Origin: Lysobacter auxotrophicus
GTDB taxonomy: Bacteria; Pseudomonadota; Gammaproteobacteria; Xanthomonadales; Xanthomonadaceae
NCBI RefSeq assembly: GCF_027924565.1
Contig: NZ_AP027041.1
Location: 1,984,001 to 2,048,000 of the forward strand
Direction of reading: 5' to 3'
Length of the DNA stretch: 64,000 nucleotides
Positions 27,539 through 36,549 of this stretch are shown piece by piece (position 1 is the first letter of the stretch; every line of letters starts with the position of its first letter). A model generated the notes under the pieces. The model was given only the letters and a program-made list of their open reading frames with translations, was not told the origin of the DNA and did no database searches. The position numbers were made by a program, and so were the translations under genes.

Positions 27539-28627
27539 ATGGAGTGGACCGGCTGGCTACCCGTCGATCCGCTGTTGCGACTGGCCAGCCTGATCGCCTC
27601 GCTGCTGGCGGCGGTGACCGTGCTCGTGCTGCTGCAGGTGCTGGTGCTGTCGACGCTCGCCACGCGCCAGCGGCGGGAGCGCGAGGCGTTCGATCACCAA
27701 TGGCGCCCGCACATGGCGCGCGCGAGCCTGGACACCGATGCGCCCTGCGACCTTCCGCCGCCGCACGGACGCAGGCGCCTGTGGTGGCTGATGCTGTGGA
27801 ACAAGCTGCAGCGCAAGCTGCGCGGCGAATCGACCGCGCGCCTGAACCGCCTGCTGCTCGGCAACGCGCTCGACGGTTACGCGCTGCGCCTGCTGCGGTT
27901 CCCCGGCGTGCGCAATCGCCTCGTCGCACTGGAAACGCTGCGCCATCTCGGCGATCCCGCGCACTGGGACGCGGTCGAACCGCTGGCACGCGGCCGTAAT
28001 CCGTTCGTCGCCTTCGCCGCGGCGCAGGCGTTGATCGCGATGGATCCCGCGCGCGGCACGCGCACGGTGCTGCCCATCGCGCTGGAAGGCGAGCACTGGG
28101 GCGGCCAGCGTCTGGTCGCGCTGTGCCGGCAGGCCGGGCGCGACGCGGTCACCGACACGCTGCTTCAATCGCTCGAACGCGCCGACGCCGGTGCATTGAG
28201 CCGGCTCGCGCCGCTGCTCGCGTTCGCCGATCCCGCGCGCGCCGCGCCATGGGCCCGGGAGCGTGCGCTGCGCGACACCGACGCGCGCAATCGCCAGTCG
28301 GCGCTGAAGGCATTGGGCGAACTCGGCGACCCGCGCGACAAGCCGCTGATCGTCCGCTCGCTGCACGACGAAGATCCCGCCGTGCGCCTTGCAGCAGCGC
28401 AGGCGCTTCGCACGTCGGCCGATCTTTCCGACGTGGACGTGCTGCTCGCTGCGCTGTCGGATCGCAGCTGGTGGGTGCGCCGGCAGGCGGCGGACACGCT
28501 CGCCGCGCTGCCGCGCATGGACGATGCCGCGCTGCTGTCGCTGCTGCCGCGCGTGGACGACCGCTACGGGCGCGAAGCGCTGGAACGCGCACGCGCCGAG
28601 CGCGGCATGCGGGGAGGGCGCGCGTGA
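27539..28627 (+). CDS. Membrane-anchored HEAT-repeat protein
   Basis: The 362-residue protein has one N-terminal helix (residues 12-38), a basic juxtamembrane stretch and HEAT/PBS-lyase-type repeats (about 100-350), with units such as NRQSALKALGELGDPRDK and DEDPAVRLAAAQALR. Such repeats are protein scaffolds. The ATG at 27539 follows AAGGAGG. The stop overlaps the glycosyltransferase GTG. It probably holds the synthase complex together or links it to the regulator; this is inference. Confidence 0.82.
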   Translation: MEWTGWLPVDPLLRLASLIASLLAAVTVLVLLQVLVLSTLATRQRREREAFDHQWRPHMARASLDTDAPCDLPPPHGRRRLWWLMLWNKLQRKLRGESTARLNRLLLGNALDGYALRLLRFPGVRNRLVALETLRHLGDPAHWDAVEPLARGRNPFVAFAAAQALIAMDPARGTRTVLPIALEGEHWGGQRLVALCRQAGRDAVTDTLLQSLERADAGALSRLAPLLAFADPARAAPWARERALRDTDARNRQSALKALGELGDPRDKPLIVRSLHDEDPAVRLAAAQALRTSADLSDVDVLLAALSDRSWWVRRQAADTLAALPRMDDAALLSLLPRVDDRYGREALERARAERGMRGGRA

Positions 28628-30027
28628 CCGCGGACATCCTCTTTGGGGTGCAGCTGTTCTTCATCGGTTACTTCGTGCTGCTCAACGGCGGGTACCTGGC
28701 GCTCAACGTGCTGTCGATGCTCAGCCTGCGCAGCTACATGCGCCAGCGCGCGGAGTACGGCACGGACGCGCCGTACCTCGGCATCGAGCCGGCGATCTCG
28801 CTGCTCGTGCCCGGCTACAACGAGGAGGCGACCATCCGCACCTCGGTGCGTTCGATGCTGCAACTGCAGTACCCGGACTTCGAAGTGGTGGTCATCAACG
28901 ACGGCTCGAAGGACCGCACGCTGGAGGTGCTCATCGAGGAATTCGAGCTGGTGCCGCACCCGGAAGTCGTGCGACGCGCGGTCCCGCACAAGCCGATCCG
29001 CGGCGTGTACCGCTCGCTGCGCTACGGCAACCTGCGCGTGATCGACAAGGAGAACGGCGGCAAGGCCGACGCGCTCAACGTCGGCATCAACGTCGCGCGC
29101 AACGCGCTGTTCTGCGCGGTCGATGCCGATTCGATCCTGCAGCGCGACAGCCTGCTGCGCATCGTGCAGCCCTTCATCGAGGACGAGCGCACCGTCGCCG
29201 CGGGCGGCACCGTGCGCATCGCCAACGGGTCGGAAGTGCGCGGCGGGTTCCTGGTGAAATCCGGCCTGCCGCGCAGCCTGCTGGTGCGCATGCAGATCAT
29301 CGAATACCTGCGCGCGTTCCTGTTCGGGCGACTGGGCTGGTCGCCGCTCAATGGCGTGCTGATCATCTCCGGCGCGTTCGGCCTGTTCGACCGCGCGCGC
29401 GTGGAAGCCGTCGGCGGGTACCGCACCGACACGGTCGGCGAGGACATGGAGCTGGTCGTGCGACTGCATCGCTGGCATAGGCGCAAGCGCATCGCGTACC
29501 GCATCCGGTACCTGCCCGATCCGATCTGCTGGACCGAAGCGCCGGAAGACCTCGGGACGCTCGGCCGCCAGCGTTCGCGCTGGCAGCGCGGGCTCGCCGA
29601 AAGCCTGATGTTCCATCCGCCATGGCGCTTCGGCTTGCGCGCCGGCGCGGCGGGCTGGCTCGCGTGGCCGTTCATGGCGCTGTTCGAGTGGGTCGGGCCG
29701 CTGATCGAACTGAGCGGCTACGTCTTCATGATCGTGGGCTTCGCGATGGGCTGGGTGTCGCCGGTGGCGTTCACCGTGTTCATCGCCGTCGCGCTCGGGA
29801 TGGGGATCCTGCTGTCGGTCAACGGATTGCTGCTGGAGACGCTGTCGTTCCGCGTCTACAACCGCAGCCGCGACATGCTGTCGCTGTTCGCGATGGCGGT
29901 GCTGGAGAACTTCGGTTACCGGCAGCTCAACACGCTGTGGCGATGCCGGGGCATGTGGCAATGGATGTCGCGCCGCAAGCACCAGTGGGGCGCGATGAAG
30001 CGCAGCGGGCAGTGGGGGCAGATGTAG
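28624..30027 (+). CDS. Processive family-2 glycosyltransferase (membrane polysaccharide synthase)
   Basis: The 467-residue protein has an N-terminal helix (8-30), a GT-A catalytic domain and four or more C-terminal helices, like BcsA/PgaC/HasA-type synthases. Motifs present are VINDGSKDRT (nucleotide binding), AVDADSIL (DxD), TVGEDMEL (catalytic acidic pair) and QRSRWQRG (the Q/RxxRW motif of processive enzymes). The GTG overlaps the HEAT gene by 4 bp. It should polymerise and export a polysaccharide across the inner membrane; the sugar cannot be told from sequence. Confidence 0.88.
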   Translation: MTADILFGVQLFFIGYFVLLNGGYLALNVLSMLSLRSYMRQRAEYGTDAPYLGIEPAISLLVPGYNEEATIRTSVRSMLQLQYPDFEVVVINDGSKDRTLEVLIEEFELVPHPEVVRRAVPHKPIRGVYRSLRYGNLRVIDKENGGKADALNVGINVARNALFCAVDADSILQRDSLLRIVQPFIEDERTVAAGGTVRIANGSEVRGGFLVKSGLPRSLLVRMQIIEYLRAFLFGRLGWSPLNGVLIISGAFGLFDRARVEAVGGYRTDTVGEDMELVVRLHRWHRRKRIAYRIRYLPDPICWTEAPEDLGTLGRQRSRWQRGLAESLMFHPPWRFGLRAGAAGWLAWPFMALFEWVGPLIELSGYVFMIVGFAMGWVSPVAFTVFIAVALGMGILLSVNGLLLETLSFRVYNRSRDMLSLFAMAVLENFGYRQLNTLWRCRGMWQWMSRRKHQWGAMKRSGQWGQM

Positions 30028-30170
30028 CGCGCGCCTGACGTGCGGATCATCCGCACGCATCGGATGACTGCTGATCCGGGATGGCCGATCGCGATGCCGT
30101 GCATCGCGGCGAGGGCGGAGCGTTGCCGAAATGCGCATGCGTCGGACAGGAGTGCACACGCCTTCTTGCA
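30028..30170. other. Intergenic region upstream of the siderophore operon
   Basis: No gene is seen. GCGGATCATCCGCACGCATCGGATGAC at 30041-30067 contains a short dyad (GCGGATcATCCGC) that could end the glycosyltransferase transcript, but it lacks a T tract. Confidence 0.35.
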
Positions 30171-30191
30171 AAATGAGAATTATTCGCATTT
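30171..30191 (+). promoter_or_regulatory. Fur box for the siderophore receptor operon
   Basis: AAATGAGAATTATTCGCATTT is an inverted repeat (AAATG-GAAT/ATTC-CATTT) that fits the Fur consensus well and stands out as an AT-rich island. It lies 117 bp before the receptor ATG. Repression under iron sufficiency is expected. Confidence 0.85.
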
Positions 30192-30307
30192 AATTATGAA
30201 CAGGCAGGGGCCTTCCCGGACTTGCGCGCAGGCCCGCTTTCCGGGCCGCACGCAGCGCGACGGAGCAGGCGAAACCCGCTCATTCCGTCCGCATCCAGAC
30301 ACCCCAC

Positions 30308-32470
30308 ATGCACGCCATCGGCTCCGTTCGCACGACCCGTTTCGATTCCCGCCGCCCGTTCGTCTCGCCCAACCGCCTCGGACTCGCGGTGTTCCTCGCG
30401 CTGCTGGGCAGCAGCGGCGGCGCGTTCGCGGCCGACGACGCCAGCGCGACCGACCTCGACGCGGTCCTCGTCGTCGCCCAGCGCGCCGAGCGCGTCAGCA
30501 ACGGCGCGACCAACCTAGACCTGACCATCAAGGACACCCCGCAGTCGATCAGCATCATCGACAGCACGCAGATGCAGGCCTTCGGCACCACCAGCCTCAA
30601 CGACGCGCTGCGCATGGCCACCGGCATCCAGGTGGACGAGTGGGAAACCAACCGCACCACGTTCACCTCGCGCGGTTTCGACATCGAGAACACGCAGGTG
30701 GACGGCGTCGGCCTGCCCAACGACTGGGGCATCGTGACCGGCGCCATGGACATGGCCGGCTACGAGAAGCTGGAAGTCATCCGCGGCGCGAACGGCCTGC
30801 TCACCGGCGTGGGCAACGCGGCCGGCACGATCAACTACGTGCGCAAGCGTCCGACCAACGATGCGCAGGGCTCGCTCGGCGTGAGCTACGGCTCGTGGGA
30901 TACGGTGCGCGCGGAGGTCGATTACTCCACGCCGTTCACCGCCGACGGCCGCTGGGCGGGGCGTTTCGTCGGCGCGCACCAGGAAGGCGATTCCTGGCTG
31001 CGCGACAAGCAGGACGAGCGCGATTTCCTTTACGGCGTGGTCGACGGCCAGATCGGCGACAACGGCACGCTGACCTTCGGCTACTCGTGGCAGAAGGCCC
31101 AGACCGACGGCAACATGTGGGGCGCGCTCGCCTTCATGTACAGCGACGGCACCCAGGCGCAATGGCCGCGCAGCGCATCGACCACGCAGGACTGGACCTT
31201 CTGGGACACCACCCACCAGAACGCGTTCGTCGAGTACGCGCACCAGTTCGGCCCGGACTGGCAGCTCAAGCTGTCGTACGACTACCGCAACACCGAGAAC
31301 GCCGACAAGCTGTTCTACGCGACCGATTACGCCGCCACGGGCCTGGAGCCCGGCACGAACCTCGGCCTGTACGGGTACGCCTGGCGCGGCGACGACGAAA
31401 TGACCTCGCACCTGGGCACCGCAACGCTCAACGGCCGCTTCCCGATGTGGGGCCGCGAACACGAGGCGGTGCTCGGCATCGGCTGGGCGAAGAGCGAGGC
31501 GGAGAACCGCGAGTTCGACGCCGACATCTACGACAACGGCATGTTCGGCTACATCCCGATGCCGGCCTTCCCGTGGGGCGGGGACGTGGTCCCCGAGCCG
31601 GTGTGGGGCGACCGCTCGGTCTACAGCGTGCTCGACCAGCGCCTCAAGCGCGCGTTCGGCGCGACGCGACTGGCACTGACCGATCGCTTCAAGGCGGTGC
31701 TTGGTTTCAATTTCGCCGAGTACCACCGCGAGGGCGTGAACTACGGCGTCGTGTTCGACCAGACCGAAAGCCACACCAGTCCCTACGCCGGCCTGACCTA
31801 CGACTTCAACGAACACGTGCTCGGCTACGTGAGCTATTCGGACATCTACCATCCGCAGAGCCAGTCCGACGCCGACGGCCGTTACCTCGATCCCACCAAG
31901 GGCACGAACTACGAACTGGGCGTCAAGGCCGACTGGCTCGACAAGCGCCTGCTGACGACGTTCGCCGTGTTCCAGGCCAGGCAGGACAACCTCGCCACCG
32001 GCGCCGGCTACAACCAGAACGGCCAGTACTACTACACGGGCGTCGACGTCGAATCCAAAGGCGTGGAGTTCGAGGTCACCGGCAAGGTGTCGGAGACCGT
32101 GGACCTCGTCTTCGGCGCCACGGCGCTGAAGCTCACCGGCCAGGACGGCGACGACACCTACAACTGGGTGCCGCGCCGCACCGCCAACCTGATGGTGATG
32201 GCGCGCCTGCCGGGCTACACGGCGCTGTCGTACGGCCTGGGCGGCCGCTGGCAGAGCGAGATCTCGAACGTGGAAAGCAACGGCTTCACCGTGCGCCAGG
32301 GCAGCTACGCCGTGCTCAACGGCTTCGTGGCGTGGGACTTCGTGCCCAACGCGACGCTGCGCCTGAACGTCAACAACCTCACCGACGAGAAGTACATCAA
32401 CACGCTTCGCTACAGCGGCTTCTACGGCGCGCCGGCGAACTACATGCTGAGCCTGAACTGGCGGTTCTGA
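30308..32470 (+). CDS. TonB-dependent ferric-siderophore receptor
   Basis: The 720-residue outer-membrane receptor has a signal peptide (ending near GGAFAADD), a plug with the siderophore-receptor signature DTPQSISIIDSTQMQAFG, then GFDIENTQVDGVGLPN and VRKRPTN, and a barrel ending LSLNWRF. It resembles the FhuE/FpvA/PupB group for hydroxamate or mixed siderophores. It heads a four-gene unit with DUF3649, PepSY and DUF3325 proteins and is preceded by a Fur box. No siderophore synthesis genes are in the window, so it may serve xenosiderophores. Confidence 0.93.
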   Translation: MHAIGSVRTTRFDSRRPFVSPNRLGLAVFLALLGSSGGAFAADDASATDLDAVLVVAQRAERVSNGATNLDLTIKDTPQSISIIDSTQMQAFGTTSLNDALRMATGIQVDEWETNRTTFTSRGFDIENTQVDGVGLPNDWGIVTGAMDMAGYEKLEVIRGANGLLTGVGNAAGTINYVRKRPTNDAQGSLGVSYGSWDTVRAEVDYSTPFTADGRWAGRFVGAHQEGDSWLRDKQDERDFLYGVVDGQIGDNGTLTFGYSWQKAQTDGNMWGALAFMYSDGTQAQWPRSASTTQDWTFWDTTHQNAFVEYAHQFGPDWQLKLSYDYRNTENADKLFYATDYAATGLEPGTNLGLYGYAWRGDDEMTSHLGTATLNGRFPMWGREHEAVLGIGWAKSEAENREFDADIYDNGMFGYIPMPAFPWGGDVVPEPVWGDRSVYSVLDQRLKRAFGATRLALTDRFKAVLGFNFAEYHREGVNYGVVFDQTESHTSPYAGLTYDFNEHVLGYVSYSDIYHPQSQSDADGRYLDPTKGTNYELGVKADWLDKRLLTTFAVFQARQDNLATGAGYNQNGQYYYTGVDVESKGVEFEVTGKVSETVDLVFGATALKLTGQDGDDTYNWVPRRTANLMVMARLPGYTALSYGLGGRWQSEISNVESNGFTVRQGSYAVLNGFVAWDFVPNATLRLNVNNLTDEKYINTLRYSGFYGAPANYMLSLNWRF

Positions 32471-32513
32471 CCGCCAGCCCGACGGACCCGCCAGGCAACG
32501 AGGTCACCCCGCC

Positions 32514-32828
32514 ATGTCCACGACCACCGCATCGTCATTCATCACCGCGCCGCGGCTGCGTGTCGCATCGCGCGTCGCCGCCGCCGTGCTCGGCGGTTAC
32601 GCCTTCGCCTGGGGCGTGGTGGCGCTGACCACCGCGGTGCTGTTCGCGCTCGAACTGGACTTCCACGACGCCGAGTTCGCCGGCGCCGTGGCGGGCCTGC
32701 TCGCGTACCTGGCGGTGTTTTTGTGGGCGATCGCGGCGCGGCGGCTCGCGGTGGTGTGGTCGGTGCTGCTCGCCGGCGGCGCGCTGATGACCGGCGCGGC
32801 TTCGCTCGTGCAGTCGGCGCTGGTCTGA
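32514..32828 (+). CDS. DUF3649 small membrane protein of iron-uptake operon
   Basis: The 104-residue protein has three predicted helices (about 20-45, 55-73 and 78-100). The SRVAAAVLGGYAFAWG opening is typical of DUF3649, found between siderophore receptors and PepSY-type reductases. Its function is unproven; a part in iron release or reductase assembly is suggested by context. It lies 43 bp after the receptor and 12 bp before the PepSY gene. Confidence 0.75.
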   Translation: MSTTTASSFITAPRLRVASRVAAAVLGGYAFAWGVVALTTAVLFALELDFHDAEFAGAVAGLLAYLAVFLWAIAARRLAVVWSVLLAGGALMTGAASLVQSALV

Positions 32829-32840
32829 GGAGGAATCGCC

Positions 32841-34505
32841 ATGCTCAACAGTTTCCGGCAATCGATGGCGTGGCTGCACACCTGGTTCGGCCTGGTGCTC
32901 GGCTTCGTGCTGATGGCGGCGTTCTTCTTCGGCGCCTTGTCGGTGTTCGATCGCGAGATCGACCGCTGGTCGATTCCCGCCACGCGCTTGCACCCGCAGC
33001 CGATGCCGTCGTTCGAGAACGTCATCCGCCCCGCGTTCGAACGCATGCAGCCCACGCCCGACGCCGTGGACGCCATGCGTCCGCGCGTGGACGGGCCGAT
33101 GCCGAAGCGCTTCGACACGGTGATGAGCTGGAGCGCCTACACGACGCATCGCGATCCGGTGCTGGCGCTGTACAGCGGCTTCCAAGTGCCGGGCGCGAAG
33201 GATCCGGAAGAGGCGATCTGGGCCTACGCCACGATCGATCCGCGCGATGGCCGCGTGCTGCCGAACGACCAGCTCAAGCTCGGCAGCGAGTTCTTCTATC
33301 CGATGCATTACAGCCTGACGCTGGACTGGAAGAACCTGGGCTTGTGGATCGTCGGATTCTCCGCGCTGGTGATGCTGGCCGCGCTGGTCAGCGGCGTGGT
33401 GATGCACCGCAGGATCTTCCGCGAGTTCTTCACCTTCCGCCCCGACAAGGCGCGCCTGCGCAGCGTGCTCGACCTGCACAACCTCACCGGCGTGGTGGCG
33501 CTGCCGTTCCATTTCTTCTTCGCGTTCACCGGCCTGGTGATCTTCGCCGGCACGTACTACTTCCCGGTCGGCCACACGCAGTTGCACGACCTGCACGAGA
33601 TGCACGCAAAGGTCGAGGCGATGGAAACCGGGCTGCCGCACGAACGCGCCGGCGTCGCGGCGGGCCTGGCCTCGGTCGATGAGATGGTCGCGCAGGCGCA
33701 GCGCCGCTGGAAGGCGAAGGACAAGGCGGGCGATGTCGGCTTCCTCGTGCTGCAGCACGTCGGGGATGCGAACGGCTACGTCAGCGTGTATCGCGCCGGC
33801 ACCGATCGCATCGCGCTGGTCGGCGACGGCATCCACTTCAAGGCATCGACGGGCGAACTGATCCGCGAGGATCCGCCGGCGACCGCGCTCGGCCGCACGA
33901 ACGAGTTTCTGACGGGCCTGCACCTGCAGCATTTCCGCCACTGGCTGCTGCGCTGGTTGTACGTGCTCGGCGGGCTCGCCGGTGCGGTGTGCATCGCCAC
34001 CGGCTTCGTGTTCTTCGTCGAGAAACGCAAGCGCCAACACGCGCAGCAGGGCAGCCAGGGCGCGCGCATCGTCGACGCGCTCGCCGTGACCACCGTCACC
34101 GGCATGGTGCTGGCGGCGCTGGGCATCCTCGTGGCGAACCGCCTGCTGCCCGAAGCGCTTCCCGGTCGCGGCGATTTCGAACGCTATGCGTTCTGGGGAA
34201 CCTGGGCGCTCGCGCTGGTGCACGCCGGGCTGCGCAGCGCGCCGGTCGCGCAGGGCCGGGCGAATCCTGCCTGGCGCGAGCAATGCTGGGCGATCGCCGT
34301 ACTAGCCGTGGCCGCCGTCGCGTTGAACTGGATCACCACCGGCGACCACCTGCTGAAGACGTTGCCGGCGGGCTACTGGCCGGTCGCGGGCGTGGATCTG
34401 TTCCTGCTCTTCGGCGCCACGGTCGCGGTCGTCGCCGCAAGCAGGCTTTCCAGTCGTGCCGCCGCGACGCAGCCGCGCGTCGAACCGGAGGCCGCCCATG
34501 TCTGA
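32841..34505 (+). CDS. PepSY-associated membrane protein (putative ferric-siderophore reductase)
   Basis: The 554-residue protein has four main helices (about 12-32, 170-195, 215-240 and 360-385), plus more near the C-terminus. Two large periplasmic PepSY-type regions lie between them. It has family-typical RQSMAWLHTWFGLVLG at the start, LDLHNLTGVVALPFH with helix histidines, and HLQHFRHWLLRWLY. Related proteins with bis-haem helices reduce ferric siderophores in the periplasm (FsrB/PiuB group). The ATG follows TGAGGAGG. It overlaps the DUF3325 gene by 8 bp. Confidence 0.87.
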   Translation: MLNSFRQSMAWLHTWFGLVLGFVLMAAFFFGALSVFDREIDRWSIPATRLHPQPMPSFENVIRPAFERMQPTPDAVDAMRPRVDGPMPKRFDTVMSWSAYTTHRDPVLALYSGFQVPGAKDPEEAIWAYATIDPRDGRVLPNDQLKLGSEFFYPMHYSLTLDWKNLGLWIVGFSALVMLAALVSGVVMHRRIFREFFTFRPDKARLRSVLDLHNLTGVVALPFHFFFAFTGLVIFAGTYYFPVGHTQLHDLHEMHAKVEAMETGLPHERAGVAAGLASVDEMVAQAQRRWKAKDKAGDVGFLVLQHVGDANGYVSVYRAGTDRIALVGDGIHFKASTGELIREDPPATALGRTNEFLTGLHLQHFRHWLLRWLYVLGGLAGAVCIATGFVFFVEKRKRQHAQQGSQGARIVDALAVTTVTGMVLAALGILVANRLLPEALPGRGDFERYAFWGTWALALVHAGLRSAPVAQGRANPAWREQCWAIAVLAVAAVALNWITTGDHLLKTLPAGYWPVAGVDLFLLFGATVAVVAASRLSSRAAATQPRVEPEAAHV

Positions 34506-34836
34506 GGCCACGCTGTCGGCCGGCCTCTTGCTGGCCGCGTTCGTCGCGGGCATCGCCGGCATGGGATGGCTTGCGCTGTCGATGCCGGTGCACGCGCAGC
34601 AGGCGTGGGGCGAGGCGCTGTCGTCGCGCACCGCGCGCGTATTGCGATGCCTCGGCGCGTCGAGCCTGTTCGCCGCATTGCTGCTGTGCCTGGCGGTGGA
34701 TCACGCGTCGATGGCGTCGCTGGTGTGGGTGATGACGCTGGCGGCTTCGGCGCTCGTCGTCGCGTTCGCGTTGTCGTCCCGGCCTACGTGGCTGCGGGCG
34801 CTCGCCCCATGGGTACGCAGCCGACATCGCGCGTGA
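34498..34836 (+). CDS. DUF3325 small membrane protein
   Basis: The 112-residue protein has three helices with short basic loops and the DUF3325 layout (LAAFVAGIAGMGWLALSM, RVLRCLGASSLFAALLLCL and a third helix ending ALSSRPTWL). Members always sit next to PepSY-type iron reductase genes; function is unknown. The start overlaps the PepSY stop. The operon probably ends here, since the next gene begins 92 bp later with a different theme. Confidence 0.75.
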   Translation: MSEATLSAGLLLAAFVAGIAGMGWLALSMPVHAQQAWGEALSSRTARVLRCLGASSLFAALLLCLAVDHASMASLVWVMTLAASALVVAFALSSRPTWLRALAPWVRSRHRA

Positions 34837-34928
34837 GCGCGGCGTGACGAAGCCCGGCCGGATCCCGTAAATGGCGCGTGCATGCGCTGTGGTATCGTCC
34901 GGGATCTTTTCTCAGGGGCATGCCATCC

Positions 34929-35783
34929 ATGGATCTGCATGAGCTTTTCGTCGCCGACAAGGCGGCGATCCGGGCGGGCTGGGTGCAGGAACTGCAACGC
35001 AGTTCGGGCAATCTGGCAGGACGCGTCACCCAAGGCGAACTGATGAAGCGCGCCGACGAGATGAGCGAGCTGCTCGTCCAGGCGCTGGGCGCATCGCGCG
35101 ACGGAACGATCGAGTCGGTCGACTTCGCCGTGCTGGACCGCTTCTTCGACGAGTTCGCACGCGACCGCGTCGAGCAGGGTTTCAGTTCCGAAGAGACGGC
35201 GACGTTCGTCTTCTCCCTCAAGCGCCCGCTGTTCCAGCGCATCCAGGAACGCTTCTCCAATGACGCCGGCCAGCTGGCGGCGTTGTCGTGGCAGGCCACC
35301 GAGCTGGTCGACCGCCTGGGCCTGCGCGCCGTCGGCGCGTTCCAGCGCATGCGCGAAGCCGTGATCGAGCGCCAGCAGCACGAACTGCTGGAACTTTCCA
35401 CGCCCGTGGTGAAGCTGTGGAAGGACGTGCTCGCGCTGCCGATCATCGGCACGCTCGACAGCAACCGCACGCAGATCATGATGGAGACGCTGCTCACGCG
35501 CATCGCCGAGACCGAAGCGGCCATCGCGATCATCGACATCACCGGCGTGCCGACGGTCGACACGCTTGTCGCGCAGCACCTGATCAAGACCGTCACGGCG
35601 ATCCGCCTGATGGGCGCGGACTGCATCATCAGCGGCGTGCGCCCGCAGATCGCGCAGACCATCGTCCACCTGGGCGTGGATCTGGGCGAAGTGACCACCA
35701 AGGCGAACCTGGCCGATGCGCTGGCGCTGGCGCTCAAGCGCACGGGCGTGCGCACCAGCGACGCGGCCGGGAGCACGAACTGA
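34929..35783 (+). CDS. rsbR: RsbR-type stressosome protein (RsbRD N-terminal + STAS)
   Basis: The 284-residue protein has an all-helical N-terminal sensor region (about 1-150, RsbRD type: LFVADKAAIRAGWVQEL) and a C-terminal STAS domain (about 160-275). The STAS part has DITGVPTVDTLVAQHL and GVRPQIAQTI, where the phosphorylatable Thr residues of B. subtilis RsbR lie. RsbR and RsbS build the stressosome, which holds RsbT until stress. The ATG at 34929 is chosen for its spacing from CAGGGG; an in-frame ATG three codons earlier is possible. It is the first gene of a six-gene unit. Confidence 0.88.
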   Translation: MDLHELFVADKAAIRAGWVQELQRSSGNLAGRVTQGELMKRADEMSELLVQALGASRDGTIESVDFAVLDRFFDEFARDRVEQGFSSEETATFVFSLKRPLFQRIQERFSNDAGQLAALSWQATELVDRLGLRAVGAFQRMREAVIERQQHELLELSTPVVKLWKDVLALPIIGTLDSNRTQIMMETLLTRIAETEAAIAIIDITGVPTVDTLVAQHLIKTVTAIRLMGADCIISGVRPQIAQTIVHLGVDLGEVTTKANLADALALALKRTGVRTSDAAGSTN

Positions 35784-35784
35784 C

Positions 35785-36147
35785 ATGGACAGGATCCCCA
35801 TCCTCCGCATGGGGGACGTCCTGCTCGTCACGATCCAGGTGGACCTGCACGACCAGGTCGCGATGCAGCTGCAGAACGACCTGACCACGCAGATCCAGCG
35901 CGTCGGCGCGAAGGGCGTGCTGATCGACATCTCCGCGCTGGAGATGGTCGACTCCTTCATCGGCCGCCTCATCGCCGATACCTCGTCGATGTCCAAGGTG
36001 CTCGATGCCGAGACCGTCGTAGTCGGCATGCGCCCGGCGGTGGCGATCACGCTGGTGGAGCTGGGCGTGGCCATGCCAGGCGTGCGCACCGCGCTGAACG
36101 TCGAGAAGGGAATGGCGCTGCTCGCGCGTTCCCGGCTCGAGGACTGA
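35785..36147 (+). CDS. rsbS: RsbS-type STAS protein
   Basis: The 120-residue protein is a lone STAS domain. ALEMVDSFIGRLIADT contains S57, which matches the RsbS serine (S59 in B. subtilis) phosphorylated by RsbT. It lies 1 bp after rsbR and 3 bp before rsbT, so it is translated with them. It forms the stressosome core with RsbR. Confidence 0.92.
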   Translation: MDRIPILRMGDVLLVTIQVDLHDQVAMQLQNDLTTQIQRVGAKGVLIDISALEMVDSFIGRLIADTSSMSKVLDAETVVVGMRPAVAITLVELGVAMPGVRTALNVEKGMALLARSRLED

Positions 36148-36150
36148 GCC

Positions 36151-36549
36151 ATGGCCGACACGGGCGTGATGCCCCTGCGCAGCGAACAGGACATCGTGTC
36201 CGCGCGGCAGGCGGTGCGTAAGTGGTGCGTGGAGCAGGGCTTCTCGCTGGTGGACCAGACCAAGATGGTCACGGCCGCCAGCGAACTCGCGCGCAACACG
36301 CTGATCTACGGCGGCGGTGGCGAGATGCGCTGGTCGGCAGGCGCCGACGGCGCCCGTCGCGTGCTCACGCTGACCTTCGCCGACGAAGGGCCGGGCATCC
36401 CGGACCTGGAGCTGGCGATGACCGATCGCTGGACCTCCGGCAACGGCCTGGGCCTGGGACTGTCGGGCGCGAAGCGCCTCGTGCAGGACTTCGCCATCGA
36501 CAGTGCGCCCGGCGCGGGTACCCGCGTCACCATCACCCGATGGAAGTGA
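36151..36549 (+). CDS. rsbT: RsbT-type serine/threonine kinase
   Basis: The 132-residue GHKL kinase has the N-box AASELARNTLIYGG, the G1 box DEGPGIPD and the G2-like NGLGLGLSGAKR. RsbT phosphorylates RsbS and RsbR and, when set free by stress, activates a downstream partner. No RsbU phosphatase is encoded next to it; the partner may be the following fusion protein or the kinase after that. It overlaps the next gene by 10 bp. Confidence 0.92.
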   Translation: MADTGVMPLRSEQDIVSARQAVRKWCVEQGFSLVDQTKMVTAASELARNTLIYGGGGEMRWSAGADGARRVLTLTFADEGPGIPDLELAMTDRWTSGNGLGLGLSGAKRLVQDFAIDSAPGAGTRVTITRWK